A stretch of 64,000 nt of DNA, taken from Mycobacterium gallinarum. GTDB taxonomy: Bacteria > Actinomycetota > Actinomycetes > Mycobacteriales > Mycobacteriaceae. Where the stretch lies: positions 496,001 through 560,000 of the forward strand of contig NZ_AP022601.1 of NCBI RefSeq assembly GCF_010726765.1, in the 5' to 3' direction. The notes below the pieces were generated by a model that worked only from the letters and a program-made list of their open reading frames with translations, did not search any database and was not told the origin of the DNA. This document shows, piece after piece, positions 54,529 through 63,775 of this stretch (position 1 is its first letter; each line of letters opens with the position of its first letter). The position numbers were made by a program, and so were the translations under genes.

Positions 54529-56052
54529 TCATCGCGGCAGACGCCTCGCGTCGAGCGCACCGAACAGTCCGTCAGCCCGGTTCCATCCGTTGGCGAGTCG
54601 TTGTGCGTGCTCCTCGCGGCCGGACGCCATCGCGAGGGCGATCTCGCGGGTGGCGTGGGCGTGCAGGTGTGCGCGATACCGCGCATAATCCGCGGCCGAG
54701 TCCTTGCTGACCATGAACGGCCAGTCGCTGGAGACCGTCAGCAGCGTTTCGCGCAGGATCTGGTCGGCGACGAAGTTACGGCTCGGCGGGGTGTCGGTGT
54801 CACCGAGCGCCTTGTCCACTGTCGTCAGTGCGGTGTCGACGACTTCGCTGTTCAACTGGACGAGGTCAGCCACCTGCTCGCCGGCCCACACCTGCCAGTC
54901 CTTGCCGGAACCCCAAGAGCTTGGCGGCAATTCGACAGGGGAACCTACGAAACCGTCCGCGATGGCGTCGGACAGGGTGCCGACCCGAACCCCGGCCTCG
55001 GGCAGCGCCCGCAACACCCGCTCCAGCCAGACGGGCCCCTCGTACCACCAATGCCCGAACAACTCGGTGTCGAAAGCCGCGATCACGTGTGCGGGCCTGC
55101 CGATCCGCTCGCTCTCGTTGATGAGGCGCTGGCGCACATGCGAGACGAAGTCGGCTACATGACCGTCGACTGCGCTGTCCGCACGGTCTGGGTCGTACGG
55201 CGCCTTCGCGTCGGAGTCGACGTTGCGGCCTGTGACGCGTGCCGGTTTCAGGCCCGTCGTGTGGTCGTAGGTGTGGAAGTCGCGGTACGCGGCGTGGCCC
55301 GGATAGCCGGACTTCGGTGACCACACCCGATAGCTGACCTGCAGGTCACGGCCGAACGCCACCACATTCGACGAGGCGACCGGCCGGCCCAACGCGGTGT
55401 CCCCGTGCAGCGACGGCCCGTCGACCATGAAATGGCCGATACCTGCTGCGGCGTAGTCGATTTCCATCCCTGGCGCGTAGGCGCATTCCGGCGCCCAAAT
55501 CCCGTCGGGCGTATGGGCGAACCGCTGCTGGGCGTCGGCGAGGCCCTCCCTCAGGGCGAACTCGCGCAGTCGCGGATTCAACAGCGGCTGGAACGGATGC
55601 GAGAGCGGTCCGCCGAGCAGTTCGATGGCCTCGCAATCGATGAGCTCGCGCAACAGCGGGCTGCCGCCGTGCGCCCACAGTGTCGAGAAGTCGTCGAGTG
55701 CGCGTTCGGCCTCGGCCCGCTCGCGAACACCGAACTGCCGCAGCGGATCACCGAGCGTCGTCGCCTCGAGGGCGCGCAAGCCCCAGTTCGCCAGCCAGTG
55801 GTTCATCCCGGTCAGGCAGTAGGGGTCGTCGAGTTGTGCGGTGACGACCGGCGTCATGCCCAGGGTCACCAGGTGGCGACGGTCCTCGGCGGCGAGCCTG
55901 CGCAGGACACGCATCAGCGGGATGTAGGCCGCCGCCCACGATTGATAGAGCCACTCCTCGCCGACGGGCCAGCGTCCGTGATGGGCGAGCCAGGGCAGGT
56001 GGGTGTGGAGGACGAGCGTGAACTGCCCGGGCACCAGCTCCGAGCTGGTCAT
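54529..56052 (-). CDS. GH57 alpha-glucan branching enzyme (Rv3031-like)
   Basis: The 507-residue GH57 protein has the N-terminal LVLHTHLPWLAHHGRWPVGE, the catalytic nucleophile Glu188 in DGIWAPECAYAPGM, and the acid Asp326 in AAFDTELFGHWWYEGP. A C-terminal helical domain carries WQVWAGEQV. These enzymes cut and re-attach alpha-1,4-glucan chains to make alpha-1,6 branches on the MGLP precursor. Its ATG at 56052 overlaps the methyltransferase stop (ATGA), and the glucosyltransferase follows 94 bp downstream, so the three act as one operon. Confidence 0.92.
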   Translation of the reverse strand: MTSSELVPGQFTLVLHTHLPWLAHHGRWPVGEEWLYQSWAAAYIPLMRVLRRLAAEDRRHLVTLGMTPVVTAQLDDPYCLTGMNHWLANWGLRALEATTLGDPLRQFGVRERAEAERALDDFSTLWAHGGSPLLRELIDCEAIELLGGPLSHPFQPLLNPRLREFALREGLADAQQRFAHTPDGIWAPECAYAPGMEIDYAAAGIGHFMVDGPSLHGDTALGRPVASSNVVAFGRDLQVSYRVWSPKSGYPGHAAYRDFHTYDHTTGLKPARVTGRNVDSDAKAPYDPDRADSAVDGHVADFVSHVRQRLINESERIGRPAHVIAAFDTELFGHWWYEGPVWLERVLRALPEAGVRVGTLSDAIADGFVGSPVELPPSSWGSGKDWQVWAGEQVADLVQLNSEVVDTALTTVDKALGDTDTPPSRNFVADQILRETLLTVSSDWPFMVSKDSAADYARYRAHLHAHATREIALAMASGREEHAQRLANGWNRADGLFGALDARRLPR

Positions 56053-56825
56053 GGCCGCACCGCGATCGCAACCAGGTCGAGGCTGTCGTCGATATTGCGG
56101 TCGCCGTCCTCGGCGTCGACGAGGTCGAAGTCCGCCGTCGTCACCGAGCTGACGTCATCGAGCAGATCGGCGGACCACGGCGCATCCGCGAGCGCACGCG
56201 CGATCTGGGCGTCGATGATCGATCCACCGTGGCGGCCGTCGAGCTCGAGCAGCCTCGGCCCGTGGAACACGCCCAGCATCGACTCCACCGAAAAGCCCTC
56301 GCCGGAGATCAGTTCGGACAACTCGCTGGCATTGAGTTCCCGAGTGTGGAACGGGTTTATCGGGGTGTCGCGGCCGGGAGAGAAGGTGATCCGGTTCGGT
56401 GTCGACATCAACAGCACGCCGCCGGGGCGCAGCACACGCCGGCATTCCGCAACGAATTGCCCTTGATCCCAGAGATGTTCGATCACCTGAAAGTTGACCA
56501 CCACATCCACCGCTGCGTCGGCAAGCGGGAGCTCAGCCAGGTTTCCCTGGCGGATGTCGACCCGCGGATAGCGGGCGCGGACGTGCGCGACAGCCGAGTC
56601 GTCGTAGTCCAGGCCGATGACAGTGTTCGCGACATCGGCGATCAGATCGGCGCCGTAGCCCTCGCCGCAGCCGGCTTCGAGAACGTCGCGATCCGCGCAA
56701 AGACTGGCCAGCCGTTCATAGACGACCTCATGGCGGCGGAACCAGTAGTTCTCCTCCGCGAGGCCCGGAACCGTGCGTTCGCCGGTCAAAGGCAGGTCCG
56801 GACCATCGGTGACGAATGCGCTCAT
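56049..56825 (-). CDS. SAM methyltransferase of MGLP synthesis (Rv3030-like, MeT1)
   Basis: The 258-residue enzyme has VLEAGCGEGYGADLIA (SAM motif), IGLDYDDSAV, VVVNFQVIEHLWDQGQF, and FSPGRDTPINPFHTRELNA. Mycobacterial Rv3030-type enzymes methylate the O-1 position of the terminal methylglucose (MeT1) in MGLP. ATG 56825 is used because a minus-strand -10-like TAGCCT sits eight bases before it, consistent with a leaderless start, and the family core begins soon after. An upstream start at 56870 would add 15 residues across the promoter. It is first in the MGLP operon. Confidence 0.9.
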   Translation of the reverse strand: MSAFVTDGPDLPLTGERTVPGLAEENYWFRRHEVVYERLASLCADRDVLEAGCGEGYGADLIADVANTVIGLDYDDSAVAHVRARYPRVDIRQGNLAELPLADAAVDVVVNFQVIEHLWDQGQFVAECRRVLRPGGVLLMSTPNRITFSPGRDTPINPFHTRELNASELSELISGEGFSVESMLGVFHGPRLLELDGRHGGSIIDAQIARALADAPWSADLLDDVSSVTTADFDLVDAEDGDRNIDDSLDLVAIAVRP

Positions 56826-56932
56826 TGGAAGGCAGGCTAACGTGAAACGGCTCACTGGCGAACTGTTCACCGCCTACGTGCTGCTAGAACACAAACTTCG
56901 ACCAGCTATGGTGTTCCTGCGAACCACCAAAA

Positions 56933-56948
56933 GTTACCCGCGAGTAAC
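56933..56948. promoter_or_regulatory. Inverted repeat upstream of fixA
   Basis: GTTAC-CCGCGA-GTAAC is a perfect 5-bp inverted repeat with a central 6-bp spacer, 73 bp before the fixA start. A second hairpin, GGGCCG-GTCAT-CGGCCC (56980-56996), lies between it and the ribosome site GAGGAGG at 57001-57007. The first is a candidate operator and the second may be part of the 5' leader structure. Confidence 0.45.
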
Positions 56949-57020
56949 ATGATGGTGATTGCTTGAAACGTGGTATTGCGGGCCGGTCATCGGCCCCTTC
57001 GAGGAGGACGAACCAGACTC

Positions 57021-57815
57021 ATGACGAACATCGTGGTCCTGATCAAGCAGGTCCCTGACACCTGGTCGGAGCGCAAGCTGTCCGACGGCGATTTCACCCT
57101 CGACCGTGAAGCGGCCGACGCCGTGCTCGACGAGATCAACGAGCGCGCCGTCGAGGAGGCGCTGCTGATCAAGGAGCGAGAAGGTGACGCGGGCGGAACT
57201 GTGACGGTGCTCACAGCCGGACCGGAGCGGGCGACCGAAGCGATTCGCAAGGCGCTGTCAATGGGCGCCGACAAGGCGGTGCACCTCGTCGACGAGGGCA
57301 TGCACGGATCCGACATGGTCCAGACCGGGTGGGCCCTCGCCCGCGCGCTGGGCACGATCGAAGGCACGGAACTGGTCATCGCCGGTAATGAGGCCACCGA
57401 CGGCGTCGGCGGCGCGGTGCCCGCGATCGTGGCCGAGTACCTGGGCCTGCCGCAGCTCACCCACCTGCGCAAGGTGGCCGTCGAGGGCGGCAAGGTCACC
57501 GGCGAGCGCGAAACCGACGACGGTGTCTTCACCGTCGAGGCGTCGCTGCCCGCTGTGGTCAGCGTGAACGAGAAGATCAACGAGCCGCGCTTCCCGTCCT
57601 TCAAGGGCATCATGGCCGCGAAGAAGAAGGAAGTCACGACGCTGACGCTGGCTGAGATCGGTGTCGAGGCCGATGAGGTGGGCGTCGCCAACGCCGGTAC
57701 GAAGGTGAACTCGTCGACCCCGAAGCCGCCGAAGACCGCGGGCGAGAAGGTCACTGACGAAGGCGAAGGTGGCGCGAAGGTTGCCGAGTACCTCGTCGCT
57801 CAAAAGATCATCTGA
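57021..57815 (+). CDS. fixA: Electron transfer flavoprotein beta subunit
   Basis: The 264-residue protein has ETF-beta landmarks: NIVVLIKQVPDTWSERKLSD at the start, AGPERATEAIRKALSMGADK, the ETF-beta signature region VNEKINEPRFPSFKGIMAAKKK, and the AMP-binding part. With FixB it carries electrons from acyl-CoA dehydrogenases towards the quinone pool. ATG 57021 follows GAGGAGG. Matches Rv3029c. fixB starts 55 bp after its stop. Confidence 0.95.
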   Translation: MTNIVVLIKQVPDTWSERKLSDGDFTLDREAADAVLDEINERAVEEALLIKEREGDAGGTVTVLTAGPERATEAIRKALSMGADKAVHLVDEGMHGSDMVQTGWALARALGTIEGTELVIAGNEATDGVGGAVPAIVAEYLGLPQLTHLRKVAVEGGKVTGERETDDGVFTVEASLPAVVSVNEKINEPRFPSFKGIMAAKKKEVTTLTLAEIGVEADEVGVANAGTKVNSSTPKPPKTAGEKVTDEGEGGAKVAEYLVAQKII

Positions 57816-57870
57816 GCAGAACATTCCGAATTTCCTCGCCGAATAGAACCCAGAAAGACATCGAAGACCA

Positions 57871-58827
57871 ATGGCTGAAGTACTTGTGCTCGTCGAGCAC
57901 GCTGAAGGTGCCCCGAAGAAGGTCACCGCCGAACTGATCACCGCCGCACGTAAATTGGGCGAGCCCGCCGCTGTTGTGGTCGGCAAGCCGGGCACGGCCG
58001 AAGGACTGACCGACGCTCTCAAGGCCGCCGGTGCGGCCAAGATCTATGTCGCCGAATCCGATGACGCCGACAACTACCTCATCACCCCGTACGTGGATGT
58101 GCTGGCCTCGCTCGTCGAGTCCGCCAGCCCGGCCGGTGTGGTGCTGGCCGCGTCCGCGGACGGCAAGGAGATCGGGGGCCGGCTGGCCGCGCGCATCGGC
58201 GCGGGTGTGCTGACCGACGTCGTGGAGGTCCAGGAGGGCGGCAAGGCCATCCACTCCATCTTCGGTGGCGCGTACACCGTCGAGGCCGAGTCCACCGGCG
58301 AACTGGCCGTCATCACCGTGCGCCCCGGTGCCATTGAGGCTGAACCCGCCGACGGCGCGGGCGAGGTCGTCAGCGTCGAGGTCCCGGCGCAGGCCGAGAA
58401 CGCGACCAAGATCACCAAGCGCGAACCGGCCGTGGCCGGCGACCGCCCGGAGCTCACCGAGGCCACCGTCGTGGTGTCGGGCGGCCGTGGTGTCGGCAGC
58501 GCCGAGAACTTCAACGTGGTCGAGGAGTTGGCCGACTCGCTCGGCGCCGCGGTCGGCGCCTCGCGCGCCGCGGTCGACTCCGGCTACTACCCGGGCCAGT
58601 TCCAGGTGGGCCAGACCGGCAAGACCGTGTCCCCGCAGCTGTATATCGCATTGGGCATCTCGGGAGCGATCCAGCACCGCGCGGGTATGCAGACGTCCAA
58701 GACGATCATCGCGGTGAACAAGGACGAAGAGGCGCCGATCTTCGAGATCGCAGACCTCGGCATCGTCGGCGACCTGTTCAAGGTCGCGCCGCAGCTGACC
58801 GAGAAGGTCAAGGCTCGCAAGGGCTGA
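57871..58827 (+). CDS. fixB: Electron transfer flavoprotein alpha subunit
   Basis: The 318-residue protein has an N-terminal ETF-alpha fold (VLVLVEHAEGAPKKVTAEL) and the C-terminal FAD-binding domain: VVSGGRGVGSAENFNVVEEL, YYPGQFQVGQTGKTVSPQLY, and SGAIQHRAGMQTSKTIIAVN. It binds FAD in the ETF heterodimer. Matches Rv3028c. A strong hairpin with a T-run follows 17 bp after the stop and ends the operon. Confidence 0.95.
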   Translation: MAEVLVLVEHAEGAPKKVTAELITAARKLGEPAAVVVGKPGTAEGLTDALKAAGAAKIYVAESDDADNYLITPYVDVLASLVESASPAGVVLAASADGKEIGGRLAARIGAGVLTDVVEVQEGGKAIHSIFGGAYTVEAESTGELAVITVRPGAIEAEPADGAGEVVSVEVPAQAENATKITKREPAVAGDRPELTEATVVVSGGRGVGSAENFNVVEELADSLGAAVGASRAAVDSGYYPGQFQVGQTGKTVSPQLYIALGISGAIQHRAGMQTSKTIIAVNKDEEAPIFEIADLGIVGDLFKVAPQLTEKVKARKG

Positions 58828-58844
58828 TTCCGTAGCGCTCCGCG

Positions 58845-58880
58845 AAACCCCCGACGTGCTTTGCGCGTTCGGGGGTTTTT
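58845..58880 (+). terminator. Intrinsic terminator after fixB
   Basis: AAACCCCCGA (58845-58854) pairs with TCGGGGGTTT (58869-58878), with a 14-nt loop and a T-run to 58880. It is the clearest rho-independent terminator in the window. Confidence 0.88.
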
Positions 58881-58945
58881 GCGTTCGCGTTCGACTACGG
58901 AATTTCAAGGGTTCGGCCGAAAGCGGGCGGTGCCAAGCTGGTCGT

Positions 58946-59611
58946 GTGACCGAATCCGCCAGCGAGTTGGCCAAAATCGTGCAGGAACGTCTTTCGATCC
59001 GAATGTTCCTGCGCGACAGGCCGGTCCCGCGCGAGCTGCTCGACGAGGCGCTCGCGCTGGCGACGCGGGCGCCCTCGAACTCCAACATTCAGCCCTGGCG
59101 GCTCTTCCTGGCGACGGGCGCGCGCCGAGACCACCTCGTCGAAGCTCTGCTGGCCCAGGCGGCGACCGGATATCCCGCGACGGTGGGCCTGCCGGAGAGC
59201 TTCGCTCGCCTGCGCCGGGAGATCGGTGCCCTGGTGTACGGATCCATGGGCATCGAGCGAAACGACGGCGAGGGTCGCCGCATTGCGCAGCTGCGCAACT
59301 GGGAGTTCTTTCGCGCCCCGGTGGCGGGCGTGGTTTGCATGCACCGTGATCTGGGGCACGCCGACAGCCTCGCCGTCGGGATGTTCCTGCAGACACTGGT
59401 GCTCGCCCTCACTGAACGCGGCGTTGGAACGTGCCTGCAGGTGTCGGTTGCCCATTTTCCCGACGTACTGCGCGAGCAACTGGACATCCCGAACGATCTG
59501 CAGATCCTGTGCGGCCTCGCGGTGGGTTACGCCGACCCGGCGTTTCCCGCCAACCGGTTGCGGACGCCGCGCAACCCCGTCGGGGAGAGCGTCGTGTTTC
59601 TGGACAGCTGA
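58946..59611 (+). CDS. Nitroreductase-family protein
   Basis: The 221-residue flavoprotein has the FMN-binding RLSIRMFLRDRPVPRELLDEA region, ATRAPSNSNIQPWRLFLATG, and the C-terminal GTCLQVSVAHFPDVLRE / ILCGLAVGYADP segments of the nitroreductase family. It would reduce nitro compounds, quinones or flavins with NAD(P)H; the natural substrate is unknown. GTG 58946 is preferred because upstream codons cross the fixB terminator. It is an insertion between the fixA/fixB pair and the Rv3027c-like gene. Confidence 0.85.
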   Translation: MTESASELAKIVQERLSIRMFLRDRPVPRELLDEALALATRAPSNSNIQPWRLFLATGARRDHLVEALLAQAATGYPATVGLPESFARLRREIGALVYGSMGIERNDGEGRRIAQLRNWEFFRAPVAGVVCMHRDLGHADSLAVGMFLQTLVLALTERGVGTCLQVSVAHFPDVLREQLDIPNDLQILCGLAVGYADPAFPANRLRTPRNPVGESVVFLDS

Positions 59612-59737
59612 GCTATTTCGGGTTGCCTCGTAAAAGTGTGTTCTTGCACACAGATGCTCCCAACTCGTCACCTAGCGCTCATGGACGCGTCACGCGCCCG
59701 ATGCCGTCCGGAGATGCAACCACGCGACCGTTCAGCC

Positions 59738-60598
59738 ATGAGCAGAGCGTCTGTACTCATCGCCCCCGACGACACCGACACCCGCGCGGCATCCGCCTCC
59801 GAAACGCCGCGCTACACCTTGTTGCTGTCCACCGACCCCGCGCTCATCGAATCCGCGCAGCGCCTCCGTCACGCCGTGTTCACCTCCGAGCCCGGATTTG
59901 CGCTCATCGGAGACAGCCCGGAATTTCAGGCAGGCCTGGACACCGATGGCTTCGACGAGCACTGCGACCATCTGCTGGTTCGCGAGGACAACTCCGGCGA
60001 AATCGTCGGCTGTTACCGCATGCTCCCGCCGCCCGGCGCCATCGCCGCCGGAGGCCTTTACACCGCAACCGAATTCGACGTCCGGGGCCTCGATGCGCTG
60101 CGGCCCTCACTGGTCGAGATGGGCCGCGCCGTGGTTCGCGAGGATCACCGCAACGGCGGCGTCGTGCTGCTGATGTGGGCAGGCATCCTGGCCTACCTGG
60201 ACCGCTGTGGCTACGACTACGTGGCCGGCTGCGTATCGGTACCGGTCGCGGGTGCTGAGTACACCGCGCCGGGCAGCCAGATCCGCGGCGTGCGCGATTT
60301 CGTCCGCCGCCGCCACGCCGCTCCCGCCGAATACACGGTGTATCCGTACCGGCCGGTGACGGTCGACGGTAAGGGCCTGGACGACATCGATGCGCCCGCG
60401 CGGGTGTCCATACCGGCGCTGATGCGCGGCTATCTGCGGCTCGGCGCGCAGGTTTGCGGCGATCCGGCCCACGACCCGGACTTCGGCGTCGGCGACTTCC
60501 CGGCCTTGCTGGACAAACGCCGGGCAGATATCCGGTATCTCAGACGCCTGAGATCGGTGGGTGCGGCGAGCGCGATGGCAGACGGGATGACGTCATGA
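59738..60598 (+). CDS. OlsB-like GNAT N-acyltransferase (Rv3027c-like)
   Basis: The 286-residue protein has a GNAT fold of the OlsB/hemolysin type: LSTDPALIESAQRLRHAVF, EHCDHLLVREDNSGEIVGCY, VEMGRAVVREDHRNGGVVLL, and a C-terminal PALMRGYLRLGAQVCG. OlsB enzymes transfer a 3-hydroxyacyl chain from acyl carrier protein to ornithine. The next gene is a PlsC-type acyltransferase overlapping by ATGA, the same pair (OlsB/OlsA) that makes ornithine lipids. ATG 59738 is preferred over ATG 59714 and 59636. Confidence 0.83.
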   Translation: MSRASVLIAPDDTDTRAASASETPRYTLLLSTDPALIESAQRLRHAVFTSEPGFALIGDSPEFQAGLDTDGFDEHCDHLLVREDNSGEIVGCYRMLPPPGAIAAGGLYTATEFDVRGLDALRPSLVEMGRAVVREDHRNGGVVLLMWAGILAYLDRCGYDYVAGCVSVPVAGAEYTAPGSQIRGVRDFVRRRHAAPAEYTVYPYRPVTVDGKGLDDIDAPARVSIPALMRGYLRLGAQVCGDPAHDPDFGVGDFPALLDKRRADIRYLRRLRSVGAASAMADGMTS

Positions 60599-61434
60599 GC
60601 GCCGACAGCCCCTGGCTGCCGCGCGCCACGTGCGACGCCAGCTGCGTAGCTGCGACAGAGGCGCCTGCAAGCCAGCGTGTGATCGTCGCGTGGCGCGTCG
60701 CGATACGTGCCACGTTCGCGTTCCTGCTTCTGACCGCCGTTCCGCTGCTCGCCATTCCGGTGCCGGGTCGCTCCCATGTGCAGCGAAGCTATTGCCGTCT
60801 GATGCTGCGCTGTTTGGGCGTGCGAATCACGGTGTCCGGCGGGCCGATTCGAAACCTGCAGGGCGTGCTGGTGGTCAGCGGCCATGTGTCGTGGGTCGAC
60901 ATCTTCGCGATCGGCTCCGTGCTGCCGGGTCGGTTCGTCGCCAAGTCCGAGATGATCAACTGGCCCGGGCTCGGGTTCCTGGCGCGGCTGATGAAGGTGA
61001 TCCCGATCGACCGGGATAACCTGCGGCGCCTGCCCGACGTCGTTTCCATGATCGCCGTCCGGTTGCAGGCCGGACAGACGGTCGTCGCCTTTCCCGAGGG
61101 CACGACCTGGTGCGGCGTGGCGTACGGCCAGTTCCGGCCTGCGATGTTCCAGGCCGCCGTCGATGCGGGCAGGCCGGTTCAACCGCTGCGGCTGAGCTAC
61201 CACGGTCGCGACGGCCAGCCGTCGACGATCGCCGCCTACGTCGGTGAAGACACGCTGCTCGCGTCCATCAAACGGCTCATCACCGCACAGCGCACCATCG
61301 TGCGGGTGCACGTCGAATCCCTGCAGTTGCCGGGCACCGACCGCCGGGACCTGGCCAGCCGCTGCGAATCGGCCGTGCGTGGGGACGCAACGCGGGCGGC
61401 GCGCCGCGGACACGGTCACGCCTTGGTGGCCTGA
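60595..61434 (+). CDS. PlsC-type 1-acyl-sn-glycerol/lyso-lipid acyltransferase (Rv3026c-like)
   Basis: The 279-residue protein has an N-terminal membrane helix ([20 protein letters not shown]) and the PlsC motifs: [12 protein letters not shown] (HxxxxD), [20 protein letters not shown], and VAFPEGTTW with the FPEG substrate-binding motif. It acylates a lyso-lipid hydroxyl, at the inner membrane face. The ATG at 60595 overlaps the OlsB-like stop. In the OlsB/OlsA scheme it would add the second chain to lyso-ornithine lipid; phosphatidic acid synthesis is the alternative. Confidence 0.86.
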   Translation: MSADSPWLPRATCDASCVAATEAPASQRVIVAWRVAIRATFAFLLLTAVPLLAIPVPGRSHVQRSYCRLMLRCLGVRITVSGGPIRNLQGVLVVSGHVSWVDIFAIGSVLPGRFVAKSEMINWPGLGFLARLMKVIPIDRDNLRRLPDVVSMIAVRLQAGQTVVAFPEGTTWCGVAYGQFRPAMFQAAVDAGRPVQPLRLSYHGRDGQPSTIAAYVGEDTLLASIKRLITAQRTIVRVHVESLQLPGTDRRDLASRCESAVRGDATRAARRGHGHALVA

Positions 61435-61481
61435 CCACGGGATCTGGTCGGCCAGTCAGAGGCCGCTACCATGGAACGGCT

Positions 61482-62702
61482 ATGACCTCGCCAGATGATC
61501 CTCGCCCCAGCGGCGCGCTGCCGGTCTATCTGGATCACGCCGCTACCACCCCGATGCACCCCGGGGCCATCGAGGCGATGACGTCAGTCCTGGCGACCGT
61601 CGGTAACGCGTCGTCACTGCACGGCACCGGGCGGACCGCCCGCCGCCGCATGGAGGAGGCCCGCGAGACGCTCGCCAAGCTACTGGGCGCTCGGCCGTCC
61701 GAGGTGATCTTCACCGCCGGTGGAACCGAGAGTGACAACCTGGCGGTCAAGGGCATCTACTGGGCGCGGCGAGACAGCGACCCGCGCCGCCGGCGCATCA
61801 TCACCACTCCGGTTGAGCACCACGCCGTGCTCGACGCCGTCGAGTGGCTCGTCGAACACGAAGGCGCCGACGTGACCTGGCTGCCCGTCGAGGCCGATGG
61901 ATCGATATCACCGTCGGCGCTGCGGGATGCGTTGCGGGACCACGACGACGTGGCGCTGGTGACGGTCATGTGGGCAAACAACGAAGTCGGCACAATCATG
62001 CCGATCGCGAAACTGGCTGCGATCGCTGCCGAATTCGACATCCCGATGCACAGCGACGCCGTTCAGGCGGTGGGTCAGATACCGGTCGACTTTGCTGCTA
62101 GCGGACTGTCGGCGATGAGCATCGCCGGGCACAAATTCGGCGGGCCCACCGGCGTGGGGGCCTTGCTGTTGCGCCGCGACACGACCTGTGTGCCGTTGTT
62201 GCACGGCGGGGGACAAGAACGCGATGTGCGTTCGGGTACACCGGATGTCGCCGGAGCCGTCGCCATGGCCGCCGCAGCGCGGATCGCGGTAGAAGGCCTG
62301 GAAGCCAACAGCGTACGCGTCACCGAACTGCGCGACCGCCTGATCGACGGCGTGCTGTCGAGCATTGACGATGTGCACCTCAATGGTGCGACGGGCAGCG
62401 ACCGCCTGCCCGGCAACACCCACTTCACATTCCGCGGCTGCGAAGGCGACTCGCTGCTGATGCTGTTGGATGCCAAAGGGGTTGAGTGCTCGACAGGTTC
62501 GGCGTGCACCGCCGGAGTCGCCCAACCCTCCCACGTACTGATTGCGATGGGCGCCGACCCCGCCAGCGCTCGCGGTTCACTGCGACTGTCGTTGGGCCAC
62601 ACCAGCACTGAATCCGATGTCGAGGCCGCTCTGGCAGTCCTGCCCGCCGCGGTCGAGCGGGCGCGACAGGCGGCGCTGGCCAGTTTGGGAGCGGCCGACT
62701 AG
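61482..62702 (+). CDS. iscS: Cysteine desulfurase IscS
   Basis: The 406-residue PLP enzyme has [17 protein letters not shown] at the start, [11 protein letters not shown], and the PLP lysine Lys218 in [14 protein letters not shown]. The sulfur-carrying cysteine is Cys342 in STGSACTAG. It takes sulfur from cysteine as a persulfide for tRNA thiolation and Fe-S clusters. A -10-like TACCAT is nine bases before the ATG. Its TAG overlaps the mnmA GTG, so donor and acceptor of the sulfur are translated together. Matches Rv3025c. Confidence 0.95.
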   Translation: MTSPDDPRPSGALPVYLDHAATTPMHPGAIEAMTSVLATVGNASSLHGTGRTARRRMEEARETLAKLLGARPSEVIFTAGGTESDNLAVKGIYWARRDSDPRRRRIITTPVEHHAVLDAVEWLVEHEGADVTWLPVEADGSISPSALRDALRDHDDVALVTVMWANNEVGTIMPIAKLAAIAAEFDIPMHSDAVQAVGQIPVDFAASGLSAMSIAGHKFGGPTGVGALLLRRDTTCVPLLHGGGQERDVRSGTPDVAGAVAMAAAARIAVEGLEANSVRVTELRDRLIDGVLSSIDDVHLNGATGSDRLPGNTHFTFRGCEGDSLLMLLDAKGVECSTGSACTAGVAQPSHVLIAMGADPASARGSLRLSLGHTSTESDVEAALAVLPAAVERARQAALASLGAAD

Positions 62703-63769
62703 TGCGGGTGCTCGTAGCGATGAGCGGCGGCGTGGACTCCTCGGTCGCAGCCGCGAGGATGGTCGACGCCGGACACGACGTGGTGGGCGTGCACCTTGCG
62801 CTGTCGTCGGCTCCCGGCACGTTGCGCACCGGATCGCGGGGCTGCTGCTCCAAGGAGGATGCCGGCGACGCCCGACGGGTCGCCGATGTGCTCGATATCC
62901 CGTTCTACGTCTGGGATTTCGCAGATCGATTCAAGGAAGACGTGGTCGACGACTTTGTGTCGTCCTACGCGCGTGGTGAGACGCCGAATCCGTGCGTGCG
63001 GTGCAATGAGCGAATCAAGTTCTCCGCGTTGGCGGCTCGTGCGCTCGCGCTGGGGTTCGACGCCGTGGCAACGGGTCATTACGCGCGGCTGTCGGGCGGA
63101 CGGCTGCGTCGCGCCGTCGATGCCGACAAAGACCAGTCCTACGTCTTGGCGGTATTGACCGCCGAGCAGTTGCGCCACGCAGTGTTTCCCGTTGGTGACA
63201 CCCCCAAGCCGCAGATTCGTCGGGAGGCTGCGAGCCGGGGACTCGCCGTTGCCGAAAAGCCGGACAGCCACGACATCTGCTTCATTCCCTCCGGAGACAC
63301 GCGCGCATTTCTCGGCGCCCGAATCGGGGTCCGTCGCGGCACAGTCGTCGACTCCGGCGGAACGGTGCTCGCCGAGCACGACGGCGTGCACGGGTTCACC
63401 GTCGGCCAGCGCAAGGGCCTCGGCATCGCCGGACCCGGGGCCGACGGAAAGCCGCGATATGTCACCGGTATCGACGCCGAAACCGGCACGGTGCATGTCG
63501 GCAACGCCGCGGATCTCGACGTGTGGTCGCTGACCGGTGAACGGCCGGTGTTCACATCGGGCGACGCCCCGACCGGCCCGATGGAATGCCAGGTGCAGGT
63601 GCGCGCGCACGGTGGGGTCGGTGACGGCGTCGCCGAACTGCGCGACGGCCGCCTGGCCGTCGAGCTGCGCGCCCCGATTCGAGGCGTTGCAGCGGGGCAG
63701 ACGATGGTCCTCTACCGCCCCGATCCCGACGGCGACGAAGTGCTGGGTAGCGCGACCATCACGCGTTGA
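62702..63769 (+). CDS. mnmA: tRNA-uridine 2-sulfurtransferase MnmA
   Basis: The 355-residue enzyme has the ATP-PPase loop [11 protein letters not shown] (residues 7-17), GATP-site [10 protein letters not shown] with catalytic Cys193, and the first active cysteine in NPCVRCN (Cys98). A C-terminal beta-barrel domain carries [10 protein letters not shown]. It adenylates and thiolates U34 of Lys, Glu and Gln tRNAs using IscS sulfur. GTG 62702 is within the iscS stop (TAGTG). Matches Rv3024c (TrmU). Confidence 0.95.
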   Translation: MRVLVAMSGGVDSSVAAARMVDAGHDVVGVHLALSSAPGTLRTGSRGCCSKEDAGDARRVADVLDIPFYVWDFADRFKEDVVDDFVSSYARGETPNPCVRCNERIKFSALAARALALGFDAVATGHYARLSGGRLRRAVDADKDQSYVLAVLTAEQLRHAVFPVGDTPKPQIRREAASRGLAVAEKPDSHDICFIPSGDTRAFLGARIGVRRGTVVDSGGTVLAEHDGVHGFTVGQRKGLGIAGPGADGKPRYVTGIDAETGTVHVGNAADLDVWSLTGERPVFTSGDAPTGPMECQVQVRAHGGVGDGVAELRDGRLAVELRAPIRGVAAGQTMVLYRPDPDGDEVLGSATITR

Positions 63770-63775
63770 CGGCGA

